From the NCBI GenBank assembly GCA_945859605.1, contig OX243816.1:33051175-33115174 (forward strand): a DNA stretch of 64,000 nucleotides. Direction: 5' to 3'. This DNA is from Lumbricus rubellus. Taxonomy: Eukaryota; Annelida; Clitellata; Crassiclitellata; Lumbricidae. This document shows, piece by piece, positions 53,212 to 64,000 of this stretch (its first letter is position 1; each line of letters opens with the position of its first letter). Under the pieces are notes generated by a model, which saw nothing but the letters and a program-made list of their open reading frames with translations, had not been told where the DNA came from and ran no database searches. The position numbers and the translations under genes are program-made.

Positions 53212-54247
53212 GGCGCCGAGTTGACCCGAAGAGTGGGGGTGCCCAAAAGAATGTGAAAATACCGCGCGAAAAATTTTTTGACCCTTTTTTATAGGAGACT
53301 TATTGAAATCACCACTGTTCACTTAGGCGGAGACTTGGTCCTGGTTTTAAGGGACGAACTCGCGGCCAAAGTATGATCGCCGAAAAGGACAGCGCCGAGC
53401 AGGGAAGGGGTTTGGGAACGGGATGTGCTCCTCCCCATTTTCGATTTTTTTGTCACACTACGAATTTTAACGTCATGACATCCTTGTCAAAATTTCCTAT
53501 TATCTCATTGCATAAAGACATGATTTAAAACTTCAATAGCCTAAAATAATGTTCTTCCCAATTTAAATTTTTTTGATCATTTTTTGTGTTTTATGTAGCC
53601 TATTTCTCTTGGAATCCACACAGAAGAAAAGCACAATCTTCGTTTTCATGGGCGTCTTGGAGCACTCTCCCTCAATTAGGTCAACATACTCAAATTTTGC
53701 ACAAGAAATCAGACAATTAGCCACTGTTTAGTGAGCCAATATTAACACTGTGGAATAGTTTTTCAAATAGTAGGCTATTTCAAGTAGTTTTTAAAGACAA
53801 AACAATATCCCACTTTTATGATGCCGGGAGGTGACTCTCGAGCACTGAAGAACACTATTGAGCATGTACACAATATAGGTTTAAAGAAACAATATCATTC
53901 AAATCGTCGCCTTCGTCCGTAATAAAAAAAATGACGGAAGCGGATCGAATAAACAGGATATCGGGGTTTCCTCGCATTCGCTGATCGGCTTAGGACCAAT
54001 GGAGTTCAGACTACCAGATGGGATAAAACTGGAGAAATTGTAAGGTAAACTAACTGAGATTTAAAAAAGTATACTAAATATGGAATGATTTTTATAGTCT
54101 GATAAGCAATCTCAACAAAGAAAAAATATCTTAAAAGCACATCTTGCCGGCTGATTTCAGGTGGTGCCCATGCATAGGAGGGCTTCGCATGGCCAATTTC
54201 TGACGGTGATGAGCCCTCACGAGCCTCGCAGAGTCGGCGCCCATGTA
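53209..54247. mobile_element. Nested MITE-like element
   Basis: Inverted ends AT(A/G)GGCGCCGA, flanked by TA repeats. No coding. Target duplication unclear because of the repeats. Confidence 0.55.
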
Positions 54248-54334
54248 TATATATGTATATAAATTATATATACATGTATATATATATATATACATGATGC
54301 ACGGATCATAGCTTAATATGTCGTCGTCGTCGTG

Positions 54335-54560
54335 CCCATCCTCATTGCTGCGGATCGGGGATCAGAGTCGACGACGTCATCCTCCTCCATTGCTCTCTGT
54401 TCCTCGCGGTCCTCACGCAGTCCACCATCGCCATCCCCGTCCACTCCTCCACGTCATCCATCCATCTTCTTCTCGGCCTTCCTCGGGCCCTTTTTCCATC
54501 CACATAGCCCTGACATATGAATGCCGGCAGCTTGTCTGCTCGGATCATATAATAATATAA
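54335..54560 (-). pseudogene. LINE ORF2 C-terminal fragment
   Basis: Minus strand reads GKRARGRPRRRWMDDVEEWT then ARNREQWRRM, the standard C-terminal motif of many non-LTR retrotransposon proteins (GRPxxRWxDD...W). Confidence 0.75.
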
Positions 54561-55395
54561 TAATATATAATAATAATAATATGCCTTGTGCATAAAGTTG
54601 GAGGCTTGATACGGAGTTCAAATTGTAGTTGAACCGAATCTCCGTATTTAATTATGTGTATGTCTGTATGTTTCCTCGTCTGTCTGTCTCTCAGCACAAT
54701 GTTTATCTCCCTCCTATCCCTTAAACAGGGACGCTTATAATCTGTATGTGCTATAGGCCTATGGCCTATGTAGCCTACATGTATCTGCCAGGTTCTGCCT
54801 CTCTATCTCTGTCTCTGTCTGTCTGTGTCAATCTTCCTTTCTAGTTCTCTCTGGTCTTTGTAGCCTCACTAGCCTGTCTTAAAACCCCACACTGAGTAGT
54901 GAGTACTGAGTAGGAATAATATTATTTTGTCTCGAGTACAAAGACTCGGCTAATGATGCGTTCACATTTTGTCTGGCAGATCTGCCGTCTATACATGTAG
55001 GTTATCTGAGGTTATCTACTGAATGGAACTGAGTGATAAAATGTGTTTTTAATATTGTTTAATATCCGAATTCAGTCATCGTCCCCGCGATTAATTTTAA
55101 AATTAGCCACTATAGAAATATATATATATATATATATATATACACGATGGATAATTTTATCCACCCTATAGTTCCAAACGGCCGTCTAGCTTTCAAAATC
55201 ATGCCAGTTTATCGCGTCCGTGGTTTGGGTCCCAAGTTGCAACTTTTAAGCAGACACCGTTATTGCCATATAATTATATGCCTTGTATATAATATATATA
55301 TATATATATACATACACACAGATATATATATATATATTTGACCCCGTAACGCGATAGCCATTGTCCGGTAATTTCTTCAAGGCAACCTGGCAACC

Positions 55396-55820
<425 letters not shown>

Positions 55821-55979
55821 TATATATATATATACATGTATATATATATATTATATAATGTGGGTATTCATGTGCGTGTGTGTGTGTTATGTGTGTGTGC
55901 GCGTGTGTGCGTGTGTCTGTGTGCAATCTGTCATATGAATTACCACCTCTGCCGCCTTTCAAAGGGATACATTGCTATT

Positions 55980-56660
55980 TAATGACCCAACGTATTAACG
56001 CCAAACCCGATGGCTGTCATTGAATGGCCTCAAGCATGACCAGACGTAATCCTCATTTTGCGCGGTCCCTGTATGGTCCTCCAGGGCCCCTCTAGGACAC
56101 CCGCTGGGGCCAAAGACGCCTTGCTGGAGTCTCTCCCAGCTCCCTGGTGAGTTTCGTGATTTATTTATGTGTGAGATGCGGCGAAGTCTTTAACCCTACA
56201 ATTAATTTGCCCATCGTCAGTGAAATTGTATCCTGTTGGGGTGTCTTTTCTGAGAATTCTATCCTATAATTATGTCCGCACTTTCCATTTCTATTACACT
56301 ATTGTGCATTTCTGTCTTCCAGCCTTGTTACATTTTCGTTAACTACACTGAATTGTTCCTAACTATTGTGCTAATTTAATTAATTAATTAATTAATTAAT
56401 TAATTGATTGCCGATGTCCCTCTGTTTCTATCTCTGTCTTTGCCTCTGCCTCTGCCTCTGCCTCTGCCTCTGCCTCTGCTCTGCAGCTGAATGCCTCAAG
56501 GTATACATACATGTATGCCATGTTGTACACATATGTCAAGTATACATATCTGTTTCTGAGCCTTGGTCTGTGTCTGTACGCTCTCCTGTCTGTCCTACTG
56601 TTCGTCTATCTACGTTTGATCGTCAGTTTATCTATAATTAATTTGTCTATTCTTTATTTG
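55980..56660. other. No gene seen before the APCDD1-like start exon
   Basis: Contains a TTAA repeat (56376-56406) and a TGCCTC repeat (56445-56480). A TTTATTTGTAG acceptor-like site ends at 56663, so the exon may begin there with 38 bases of leader. Confidence 0.4.
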
Positions 56661-56701
56661 TAGCAGCAGATAAAGAATGTTGATCGGATGATAAGAGGAA
56701 G

Positions 56702-56759
56702 ATGAACGGCATCTCTGCTCTGCGTTCACTGATGGTCACGGTTCTTATCGCCATCACAG
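56702..56759 (+). CDS. APCDD1-like exon 1 (signal peptide)
   Basis: 58 bases, phase 1 end. Confidence 0.5.
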
Positions 56760-57939
56760 GTAGGCTATACACTGTATACAATGTATACTTTGTATACATG
56801 TATTGTATACATGTATTGTATACATTGTATACATGTATTGTATACATGTGTTGTGTATACTTTGTATACATGTATTGTATACATGTATTGTATGCATTGT
56901 ATAAAGTGTATACATGTAATACCATGTATACTTGCATACACTGTATAGTACATGTATACACTGTATTGTATTATACTCGTATACACTTCATAGGCGGCTC
57001 TTTATTATGACGTCCTCGGAAACATTAAATTTTAATGCAACTGCAATTATACGAGCGTGGATTGTACACATGTGCTTATTTATGCAGCACCTTTTCAAGA
57101 TATCTCTGGGTTACATTCCCGACCCTGCGTGGATTTCTGACCGGGAAGCTCACGAATGACACATTAACTATTATAGAGGTTGTTTGACTGACCGACTGAC
57201 CGACCATTCTGGGTGGGGTGATGGCTGGATGGCAATAGACAAGCATAAGGACGCGCTTTGGTATACCTTCTCTTTCCACTCCCTGGGAAGAAATAGGTCT
57301 GAAGAAGAGAGGGAGTGAGAACAACGAGAGAGGAGAGACAGACAGACAGATGTAGAGATAACTATCCAGACAGAGCTCCTGCAAATAATACATCGAGTGT
57401 TTTACTATTTAAAACGTGTAATCAAAATGTGGTTTGTCAGTTTAATTTAATTGAATAAATGGATAGGCCTATCATAATCTTCTCAGTCCACTCCAATCAC
57501 CGTTCTGGGATGCATGCATAGGCCTATACATAGTTACATACAAAGAAAGTGTAATCAATGTATGCATAACAGTGTATGCATTGCATACACGCTCTGCATG
57601 GGATGCATGTGTAGACAAACGTATAGAGACTCAAGAGTAGGAGACGTAAGCTTATACAATTGTGGATATCGCAGAACATTACTGACATTGTATTATACAC
57701 TTGTCATATATATAATATATATATATATAATAATTAGATAATATTATATTATAGTCTACTTATTTATATGACGGACGGTTTCATTCTGCAGCGTGGAATG
57801 CGAGTCAAGTGTCGTCTGGAGTATCGAGGCAGAACAGTCTTCAGGATCCTGCCTGCCAGAAGCAACTCGATGAAATCTACTCGGCCGAGGTGACCGTTCC
57901 GTCGCCTCCCAAACTGTCCGGTCTCTGGACGTCAACACA
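56702..57939 (+). CDS. Probable APCDD1-like Wnt inhibitor, first two coding exons
   Basis: Exon 56702-56759 encodes a signal-peptide-like start (MNGISALRSLMVTVLIAIT) with donor GTAGGC. Exon 57792-57939 (acceptor TTTCATTCTGCAG, donor GTAAGC) joins in phase. It encodes a cysteine followed by a helix and then PSPPKLSGLWTST, matching the start of the APCDD1 domain (cysteine, helix, PP-x-I-x-G-x-W-x-S-T). The next expected block, CEVRSGPEF-like, was not found by 64000, so the gene runs on or the assignment is wrong. APCDD1 is a membrane-anchored Wnt antagonist. Intron 1 has a TATACATGTATTG minisatellite. A short upstream ATG (56678, four codons) precedes the start. Confidence 0.45.
56765..56990. 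repeat. TATACATGTATTG minisatellite
   Basis: Many partly palindromic units in the first intron of the APCDD1-like gene. Confidence 0.9.
57792..57939 (+). CDS. APCDD1-like exon 2
   Basis: 148 bases starting WNASQVSSG, with clear splice signals on both sides and no stop. Confidence 0.5.
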
Positions 57940-58014
57940 GTAAGCATGCATGTACAATTGTACATCGTGCACGATATTAGCCGCATGCATACCATGGTCA
58001 AGAGCACCCAGATA

Positions 58015-58328
58015 CATGGGCGTCCTCAGGAATTTTTCTAGGGGGGGGCGCAAACTTTTAAATAATTGTCACATGGTCTAAACTTAATGGGTGACAGTTT
58101 GAATATCCATATTACCACGAGAGAATACTATAGCCTACCCATACGTAACAATTATGCGCCCATTGGCCAAAGAAAGATATATAGGTTCAACTTGTAGAAC
58201 GAATCGATAATCACATTGGAAATCGCGTTGTAACAATCACAACCAAATAATCTAACTTTATGTGCAACTATGCGAAAATCCAGAGGGGCGCACTTGCGCC
58301 CCCTTGCACCCCGCTGCGGACGCCCATG
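58015..58328. mobile_element. 314-bp hAT-type MITE
   Basis: Ends CATGGGCGTCC and GGACGCCCATG with a perfect 8-bp duplication CCCAGATA (58007-58014 and 58329-58336). Contains G and C runs near the ends. Confidence 0.9.
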
Positions 58329-58937
58329 CCCAGATATAGGCCTATATATTATGTATAATTATATAGGCGCAATATTTTTCATTGGAAATGCAAAGATCCT
58401 GAGTGGCCGAGGGGGTTGGTATACATAACCGGCTCGCCACGCCGGTGTCACGAAATATAGACTATCCCGGGATCCCCCGTATTAATATTATAGATAAATA
58501 TACGTATACCATTCCCCCAGAAAAATGCTATACTCAACGTCCCCCCCCCATAAAAGTTCCGCTATATTATGCATATCCTATACATGATATTATACCCGGT
58601 GCAAATGGTATATCTGCAATGGAATGCGTAATTGTGGCAATTACATATCGATGGCTATAGCGCCTCGTCTGCATTTAGGTCGGGATGTCACGCTGATTTC
58701 TTAATAGTATACACAGTTTACCTTGACATATAGCCGCCGCATGGTGGCGTTTTATCTGCTGTGATCGGCATGACTCCGCCTGCATGCATGGCTTGCTGCA
58801 TGCTGAGAGTGAATGTTCTGCCATAAACATTCCCAGAACATTTCCCATGGTCCACTTTCTGCATGGAAAATGCTATTGCTTGACGCGTTTAGATTTACAG
58901 CAGTTGATGATATACTGATGTTGCTGTTATTCATGAC

Positions 58938-59140
58938 AACAACAACAACAACAACAAACGACGACGACGACGATGATGACGACGACGACGACGACGACGA
59001 TGATGATGATGCTGATGATGCTGATGATGATGATGACGACGACGACGACGACGACGATGATGATGATGATGATGACGATGACGACGATGATGATGATGAT
59101 GTTGATGACGACGACGACGATGACGATGACGACGACGATG
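58938..59140. repeat. ACA/GAC/GAT trinucleotide microsatellite
   Basis: Aspartate- or serine-rich frames here are artefacts. Confidence 0.97.
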
Positions 59141-59222
59141 CAATATAATCCACACGCCAGTGTAATGATACGTCAACACATCATACTATGCAAGACCTAA
59201 CGCATTGCTCTCTTACAATGTA

Positions 59223-59227
<5 letters not shown>

Positions 59228-59262
<35 letters not shown>
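59228..59262. repeat. TA microsatellite
   Basis: Pure TA run. Confidence 0.95.
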
Positions 59263-59265
<3 letters not shown>

Positions 59266-59654
59266 TAAGAACCTTTGAATTTGTTTAACGCTGACGTATT
59301 ATAATAGGCTATATGTATGCATCGCTAAATCTGAGGACAGAATAGATACATGAGGCTTATTATTATACAAATGAGATTTCTTACATTTATCGGTTCAGTG
59401 CAAAACCTCCTCAGACTGTCTCATCGTCTCATGTCTCATCCTGTCATCTGTTGTCTCTGTCTATATACATTATACATGTATAGTCTTTCCGACTCAGTTG
59501 AGTCTCATGCATTCTAAATTTCTAATCTATGGTCTCCGAAATTGCATTGAGACCCACGTGATTCTAACACGTTATTCTAATCTATGGTCTAGGAGTTGTC
59601 GCCATTGATAATATCAGAGACGAGAACCTAACAGAGCGTGTTTCACATTTGTGA

Positions 59655-59935
59655 CAACAGCTGGATGGATGAATGGAATTATGGAAGGATGGTTGGTTGG
59701 ATGAATGGATGGATGAATGGTAGGATGGAAGGATGGTTGGATGAATGGATGGATGCCCGTATATGGATGGATAGATAAAAGATGAATGGATGCATGGGTG
59801 CATGTAGATGACGGATGGACGGAGGAATGAATAAATGGATGGATGACGCACGGTTAGATGGCTGGATGGCTGGATGGATGGAGTGGGTGAGTGGGTGGGT
59901 GGATAGATGAATGGATAGATGAGTGGGTGGATGTG
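59655..59935. repeat. GGAT/TGGA repeat
   Basis: Imperfect tetranucleotide array. Minus-strand frames (HPSIH) are artefacts. Confidence 0.95.
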
Positions 59936-60082
59936 TAATTGACAGATTATGGCCTTTAAGAGTGACAGAATGCATAAATAGAGTAATGGACGGACGGATG
60001 GACGGACACCTTGGACGGGTGTGTTGCAGTTATGGACCACCCCGATGCAGTGACGTGCTAAAGCACTAATTAAATTAAACAA

Positions 60083-61030
60083 TGCCTAACACCTTTTCTG
60101 CTCTACACATTCGAATCTTTTTGTCGTTGCTATACAACCCATATGCAGATACCCCACCACCCACACCTTCTCCCTCCCATTTCCCCGCCCCATTTTCTTT
60201 CCACCCCCTATATATAGCCTCTCCTCAGCAGGCTGCAGCGGGTCGTTCCAGATGCCATCTTCCAGTTCGTCTCCAGGGGTTCCCCCGTTGATGTCTTCCG
60301 CTTATCGCTTCTTTCCAACAAAAATTTGGTCGTCCGCGCCACGCGACGCCCGGGTCGAAGGTCACCGAGCATGCGGGCTAATTGTAATTCGGAAGAGGGA
60401 TCATTCTATTCTTTACGACCGCTCGACCGGACCTAACCGGCCATTATGCCACCGAAATAGCTTGTCCGCACGACGCCCGGGGCACACACGCCCCCAACTC
60501 CCCACCACCGACGACCGACCCATTGTCAGAGATATCATGTGATCAGATTTAATGACGTGCGAGTGTCAATCATCTCTCGACATCCGGTTGTCAATCATTC
60601 GCACTTCCGGTGCACTCTCCACGGGGTGCAAACGGACAATCGCACCATTCACAGCAGCTGGATGGATAGGACAACCGCAGAGCCTAGAAAAGGCCAACTT
60701 TGATATTCCTTATGGTGCCTGGAATGGGACGATAGCACCGAATCACGGTTTTCTCTAAGAAATGGACAATCGCATCAAATGCAAGATGAATCTGGAAACG
60801 ACATCAGATTCTGCCATCGTCACGTGATCCTGTGGATTCCTAGGAGACTTAATTTATTAACCGGAAGAGCGGGTTTCTTTCTCGTCCGTTGATTATGCTT
60901 GACATTGATTTGTGTGTTTGGTTATTTATAAGACGCCAAAGACAATTGCACCGTCTCCAAGCAGATAATATAATGCTCCAACTCATGAAGTCGGAAGTTC
61001 AATATTACCCGAAACAGAGGAACAACGAAT
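60083..61030. other. No gene seen
   Basis: Mixed base composition with several CG-rich bits. Open frames at 60252 and 60552 lack domains and splice support. Confidence 0.45.
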
Positions 61031-61239
61031 TCACGTGGCCCCTCCGAACATAATCGGGGGCGGTGGGTCCCTTACAAGGCAGAAACTGGAATGCGGTAGG
61101 CTTTTTTTATACGATATACAGGGTTCAGATTATTATGTAGCCTATAATATACAAAGGACAATAATGTGCAATGTGCATGTATTCTGTATTTACGAAAAGC
61201 GCTTCTTTAATTCGAGTTTTGTTGTCCGCAAATTGGTTA

Positions 61240-61412
61240 ATCAATGCCGTCATAGTCCAGAGATCAGCAGACATTCAATCTTGTTTTCGACTGAGATAAA
61301 TTGTAGGCTAACTGCAAGCCCAAGAAAGCGGCAATCACCTGTCATGGTTGAGCGGTGGATATTTGTCATCAGTTTCATTCTGCTGAAGCTCCTTTCAACC
61401 TCGGCGACATTA
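61240..61412 (-). pseudogene. hAT transposase C-terminal remnant
   Basis: Minus strand reads VAEVERSFSRMKLMTNIHRS then TMTGDC, the dimerisation region common to hAT transposases (ERSFSxMK...RSTMT). The end of it is duplicated in tandem (61314-61494 and 61495-61672, 181-base unit). Confidence 0.7.
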
Positions 61413-61672
61413 ATATAGTGTGGTCAGTAGAATTCTGATACAAATGCAAAGACTAGGATATATCATCTGAAATCTGTTCTCGTATAATATACAAGCAAGC
61501 CCAAGAAAGCGGCAATCACCTGTCATGGTTGAGCGGTGGATATTTGTCATCAGTTTCATTCTGCTGAAGCTCCTTTCAACCTCGGCGACATTAATATAGT
61601 GTGGTCAGTAGAATTCTGATACAAATGCAAAGACTAGGATATATCATCTGAAATCTGTTCTCGTATAATATA

Positions 61673-63118
61673 CACGGTGTCCCAATTGAAGTGAGCCCCT
61701 TTTTGTTTTGGCGATATATCTGTTAATTCTAAATGAAACTCTATAAAATTTCAGAGAATGTAAGAGGGATATATTATCAATGTTTCCTGAAAATTTTATT
61801 CAATTCTGCCAACAGAGTCCGAAGTTATGCACATTCAAATCTGGGCAACGGAAATTTGAAGTTGCCAACATGTAAAAGATAGGAAATTAGTGTTAGCGCT
61901 GTTCTTCAAAGCTGATGTTCAAAATGTCGTCCATTAGCTCGAATGCATGCTCTAAGGCGCTTTCGGCATTCATTGATTGCATTGTCAACAATCCCTTGAT
62001 CAAAACGATTCCATTCTTCCACATTTCGCTGTTTGAAGTGGTCACTGGTCAACGTCACGTATGCGAGTTTCATAAGGCTGCGATGGTCAGTTTCTTTTAG
62101 GAAATTCCTCTAAAAACCTTTTGCACCGTAGGCTAATGTTTTTCTTCTATTAAGTTTTGTATCAAACTCAAATCATCTTTGCTGAAAAACATTTTTATGA
62201 TTGTCCCATAACATGGAAACGACGGAAATAGGACGTCATATTTTTTAATTTAGAAAATAAGGCGTTCAGTTGCAAACAATAATTTCCTATCTTTTACATG
62301 TTGGAAACTTAAAATTTCCGTTGCCCAAATTTGAATGTGCATAACTTCAGACTCTGTTGGCAGAATTGAATAAAATTTTCAGGAAACATTGATAATTTAT
62401 CCCCCTTACATTCTCTAAACTTTTATAGAGTTTCATTTAGAATTAACAGATATATCGCCAAAACAAAAAGGGGCTCACTTCAATTGGGACACCGTGAAAG
62501 ATAGGAAATTAGTGTTAGCGCTGTTCTTCAAAGCTGATGTTCAAAATGTCGTCCATTAGCTCGAATGCATGCTCTAAGGCGCTTTCGGCATTCATTGATT
62601 GCATTGTCAACAATCCCTTGATCAAAACGATTCCATTCTTCCACATTTCGCTGTTTGAAGTGGTCACTGGTCAACGTCACGTATGCGAGTTTCATAAGGC
62701 TGCGATGGTCAGTTTCTTTTAGGAAATTCCTCTAAAAACCTTTTGCACCGTAGGCTAATGTTTTTCTTCTATTAAGTTTTGTATCAAACTCAAATCATCT
62801 TTGCTGAAAAACATTTTTATGATTGTCCCCTAACATGGAAACGACGGAAATAGGACGTCATATTTTTTAATTTAGAAAATAAGGCGTTCAGTTGCAAACA
62901 ATAATTTCCTATCTTTTACATGTTGGAAACTTAAAATTTCCGTTGCCCAAATTTGAATGTGCATAACTTCAGACTCTGTTGGCAGAATTGAATAAAATTT
63001 TCAGGAAACATTGATAATTTATCCCTCTTACATTCTCTAAAATTTTATAGAGTTTCATTTAGAATTAACAGATATATCGCCAAAACAAAAAGGGGCTCAC
63101 TTCAATTGGGACACCGTG
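61673..63118 (-). mobile_element. Tc1/mariner-type element with internal tandem duplication
   Basis: Ends CACGGTGTCCCAATTGAAG and complement, TA on both sides (61671-61672 and 63119-63120). A 622-base segment is repeated (61875-62496 and 62497-63118), each copy ending in a right terminus. The minus strand of each keeps WNRFDQGIVDNAINECRKRL then RACIRANGRHFEH, a transposase tail. Internally deleted, not autonomous. Confidence 0.75.
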
Positions 63119-63120
63119 TA

Positions 63121-64000
63121 CAGGGTGCGGCCAAAAAAAATACCCCACTACGAAAATTGCGATTTCTCGAAAACCGCTGAATATTTTGTTACAAATATTT
63201 TCATTCTTATTCGTCACATATTTCTGCACATTATTTGAAAATTTTATGTCAGTATCTTTATATTTGTGATCATGACACCAGGCAAAAGACAGAACAGCAT
63301 TTTTTCAACTGAACACGACATTCACGCAATAGAAAAATCATATTTTTACATAAAGTAGCCTGCAGTGTGCCATAATTAGGTTTTCTTCGCCAATGAAAAG
63401 AACTTTTACATCAATCCAACCATTAATGATCAAAACAACCACGTCTGGACGAAGAAGAAAAAACCGATATCAATCCAAGCCGTCTGTTGGTCGAGAGAGC
63501 CAAATTCTCTCAACACATCATGGTTTCTGCAGGTGTCATCTATGATGGTAAACGACGCTTACATTTCATTGACGAGAAGACCAACGTCAATACTAAGTAC
63601 TACGTGGAGAATCTTTTGCCTAATCACACTGTTTTGGGAAATCAGTTCACTTTTCAGCAAGATGAAGCGCCCGCTCACGGCGCTAAGCTGGCCTAAGATT
63701 GGCTAACAAGTCACTGTCTGGATTTCATCGACAAGGGTTCATGGCCGCCAAATTCCCCAGATATGAACCCCCTCGACTATGCTGTCTGGGGTGCAATGCT
63801 TGAGACTTACCACAAACTTACCACAAAGCCAGAGAACATTTCTGAACTGAAAAATACGCACAAATCATCTTTGCTACTTATTGCTGTCATGAAATGTCTG
63901 TTGAAACGAAAATAACGTTGTTTCACTTCAGCGTTGCACCATTTTGGTGTTCATGATTCGAATTTAATTAAACTTAGCCAAGTTGTCGATAGATATGTGT
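63121..64000 (+). mobile_element. mariner-type element, cut by window end
   Basis: Starts CAGGGTGCGGCCAAAAAAA after TA (63119-63120), directly against the previous element. Plus strand carries the same broken transposase as 32848-34063 (HIMVSAG, KYYVENLLP, PPNSPDMNPLDYAVWG-like) in several frames. Confidence 0.88.

Noticed and set aside
54318..54560. Plus-strand serine/proline-rich frame
   Set aside because: It is the antisense of the LINE C-terminal fragment on the minus strand.
58398..58480. tRNA-Ser/Leu-like A box (TGGCCGAGGGGGTTGG), possible tRNA or SINE
   Set aside because: No B box, acceptor stem or anticodon arm could be drawn; similarity is limited to one short motif.

Overview
The window is animal nuclear DNA. 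Genes are split by GT-AG introns, microsatellites and DNA transposons are dense, and two of the main genes encode a secreted protein with a fibrinogen-related domain. The abundance of TAGGCCTA-type octamers and the mobile-element mix suggest a marine invertebrate, possibly an echinoderm, but the taxon is an inference.

Layout. From 1 to about 40.6 kb there is a tandem array of a duplicated unit. Unit A starts at or before base 1, unit B at about 18.39 kb, and a short start of unit C lies at about 40.44 kb. Units A and B each carry a four-exon gene for signal peptide, PAN/apple-like domain, FN2-like module and fibrinogen C-terminal domain (A: 3678-17225; B: 24132-40190). Intron 3 of each copy holds an independent, very large insertion.

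Intron 3 of copy A holds an 8.87-kb near-perfect palindrome (6432-15298). It has a 6-bp target duplication (TATCTC) and ends AGTAGTTG...CAACTACT. Intron 3 of copy B holds a complete 9.18-kb Polinton/Maverick (29952-39132) with about 300-bp inverted repeats, AGTAGT...ACTACT ends and a 6-bp duplication (GTGCGT) inside a tetranucleotide microsatellite. The Polinton encodes, all on + and tightly packed: an IAP-type RING protein, packaging ATPase, pX-like core protein, an unknown protein, chromodomain integrase (split by a mariner), penton-like capsid protein, a frameshifted second penton-like copy, a pVI-like protein, major capsid protein and adenain-type protease. It has no DNA polymerase B gene, so replication would need a helper.

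From 40.6 to 64 kb the sequence is mostly mobile elements and simple repeats: Tc1/mariner-type elements, hAT-type MITEs with 8-bp duplications, Helitrons, LINE fragments, long purine tracts and microsatellites. The only host gene I recognise there is a probable start of an APCDD1-like Wnt-inhibitor gene (signal-peptide exon 56702-56759, second exon 57792-57939), which would continue beyond the window.

Most unusual signal. Comparing units A, B and C shows repeated presence/absence of tiny insertions at TA sites that turn TA into TAGGCCTA, TAGGCTA or TAGCCTA. One such 5-base insertion is what breaks the second penton-like gene of the Polinton. They look like transposon excision footprints and may explain the high density of the TAGGCCTA octamer.
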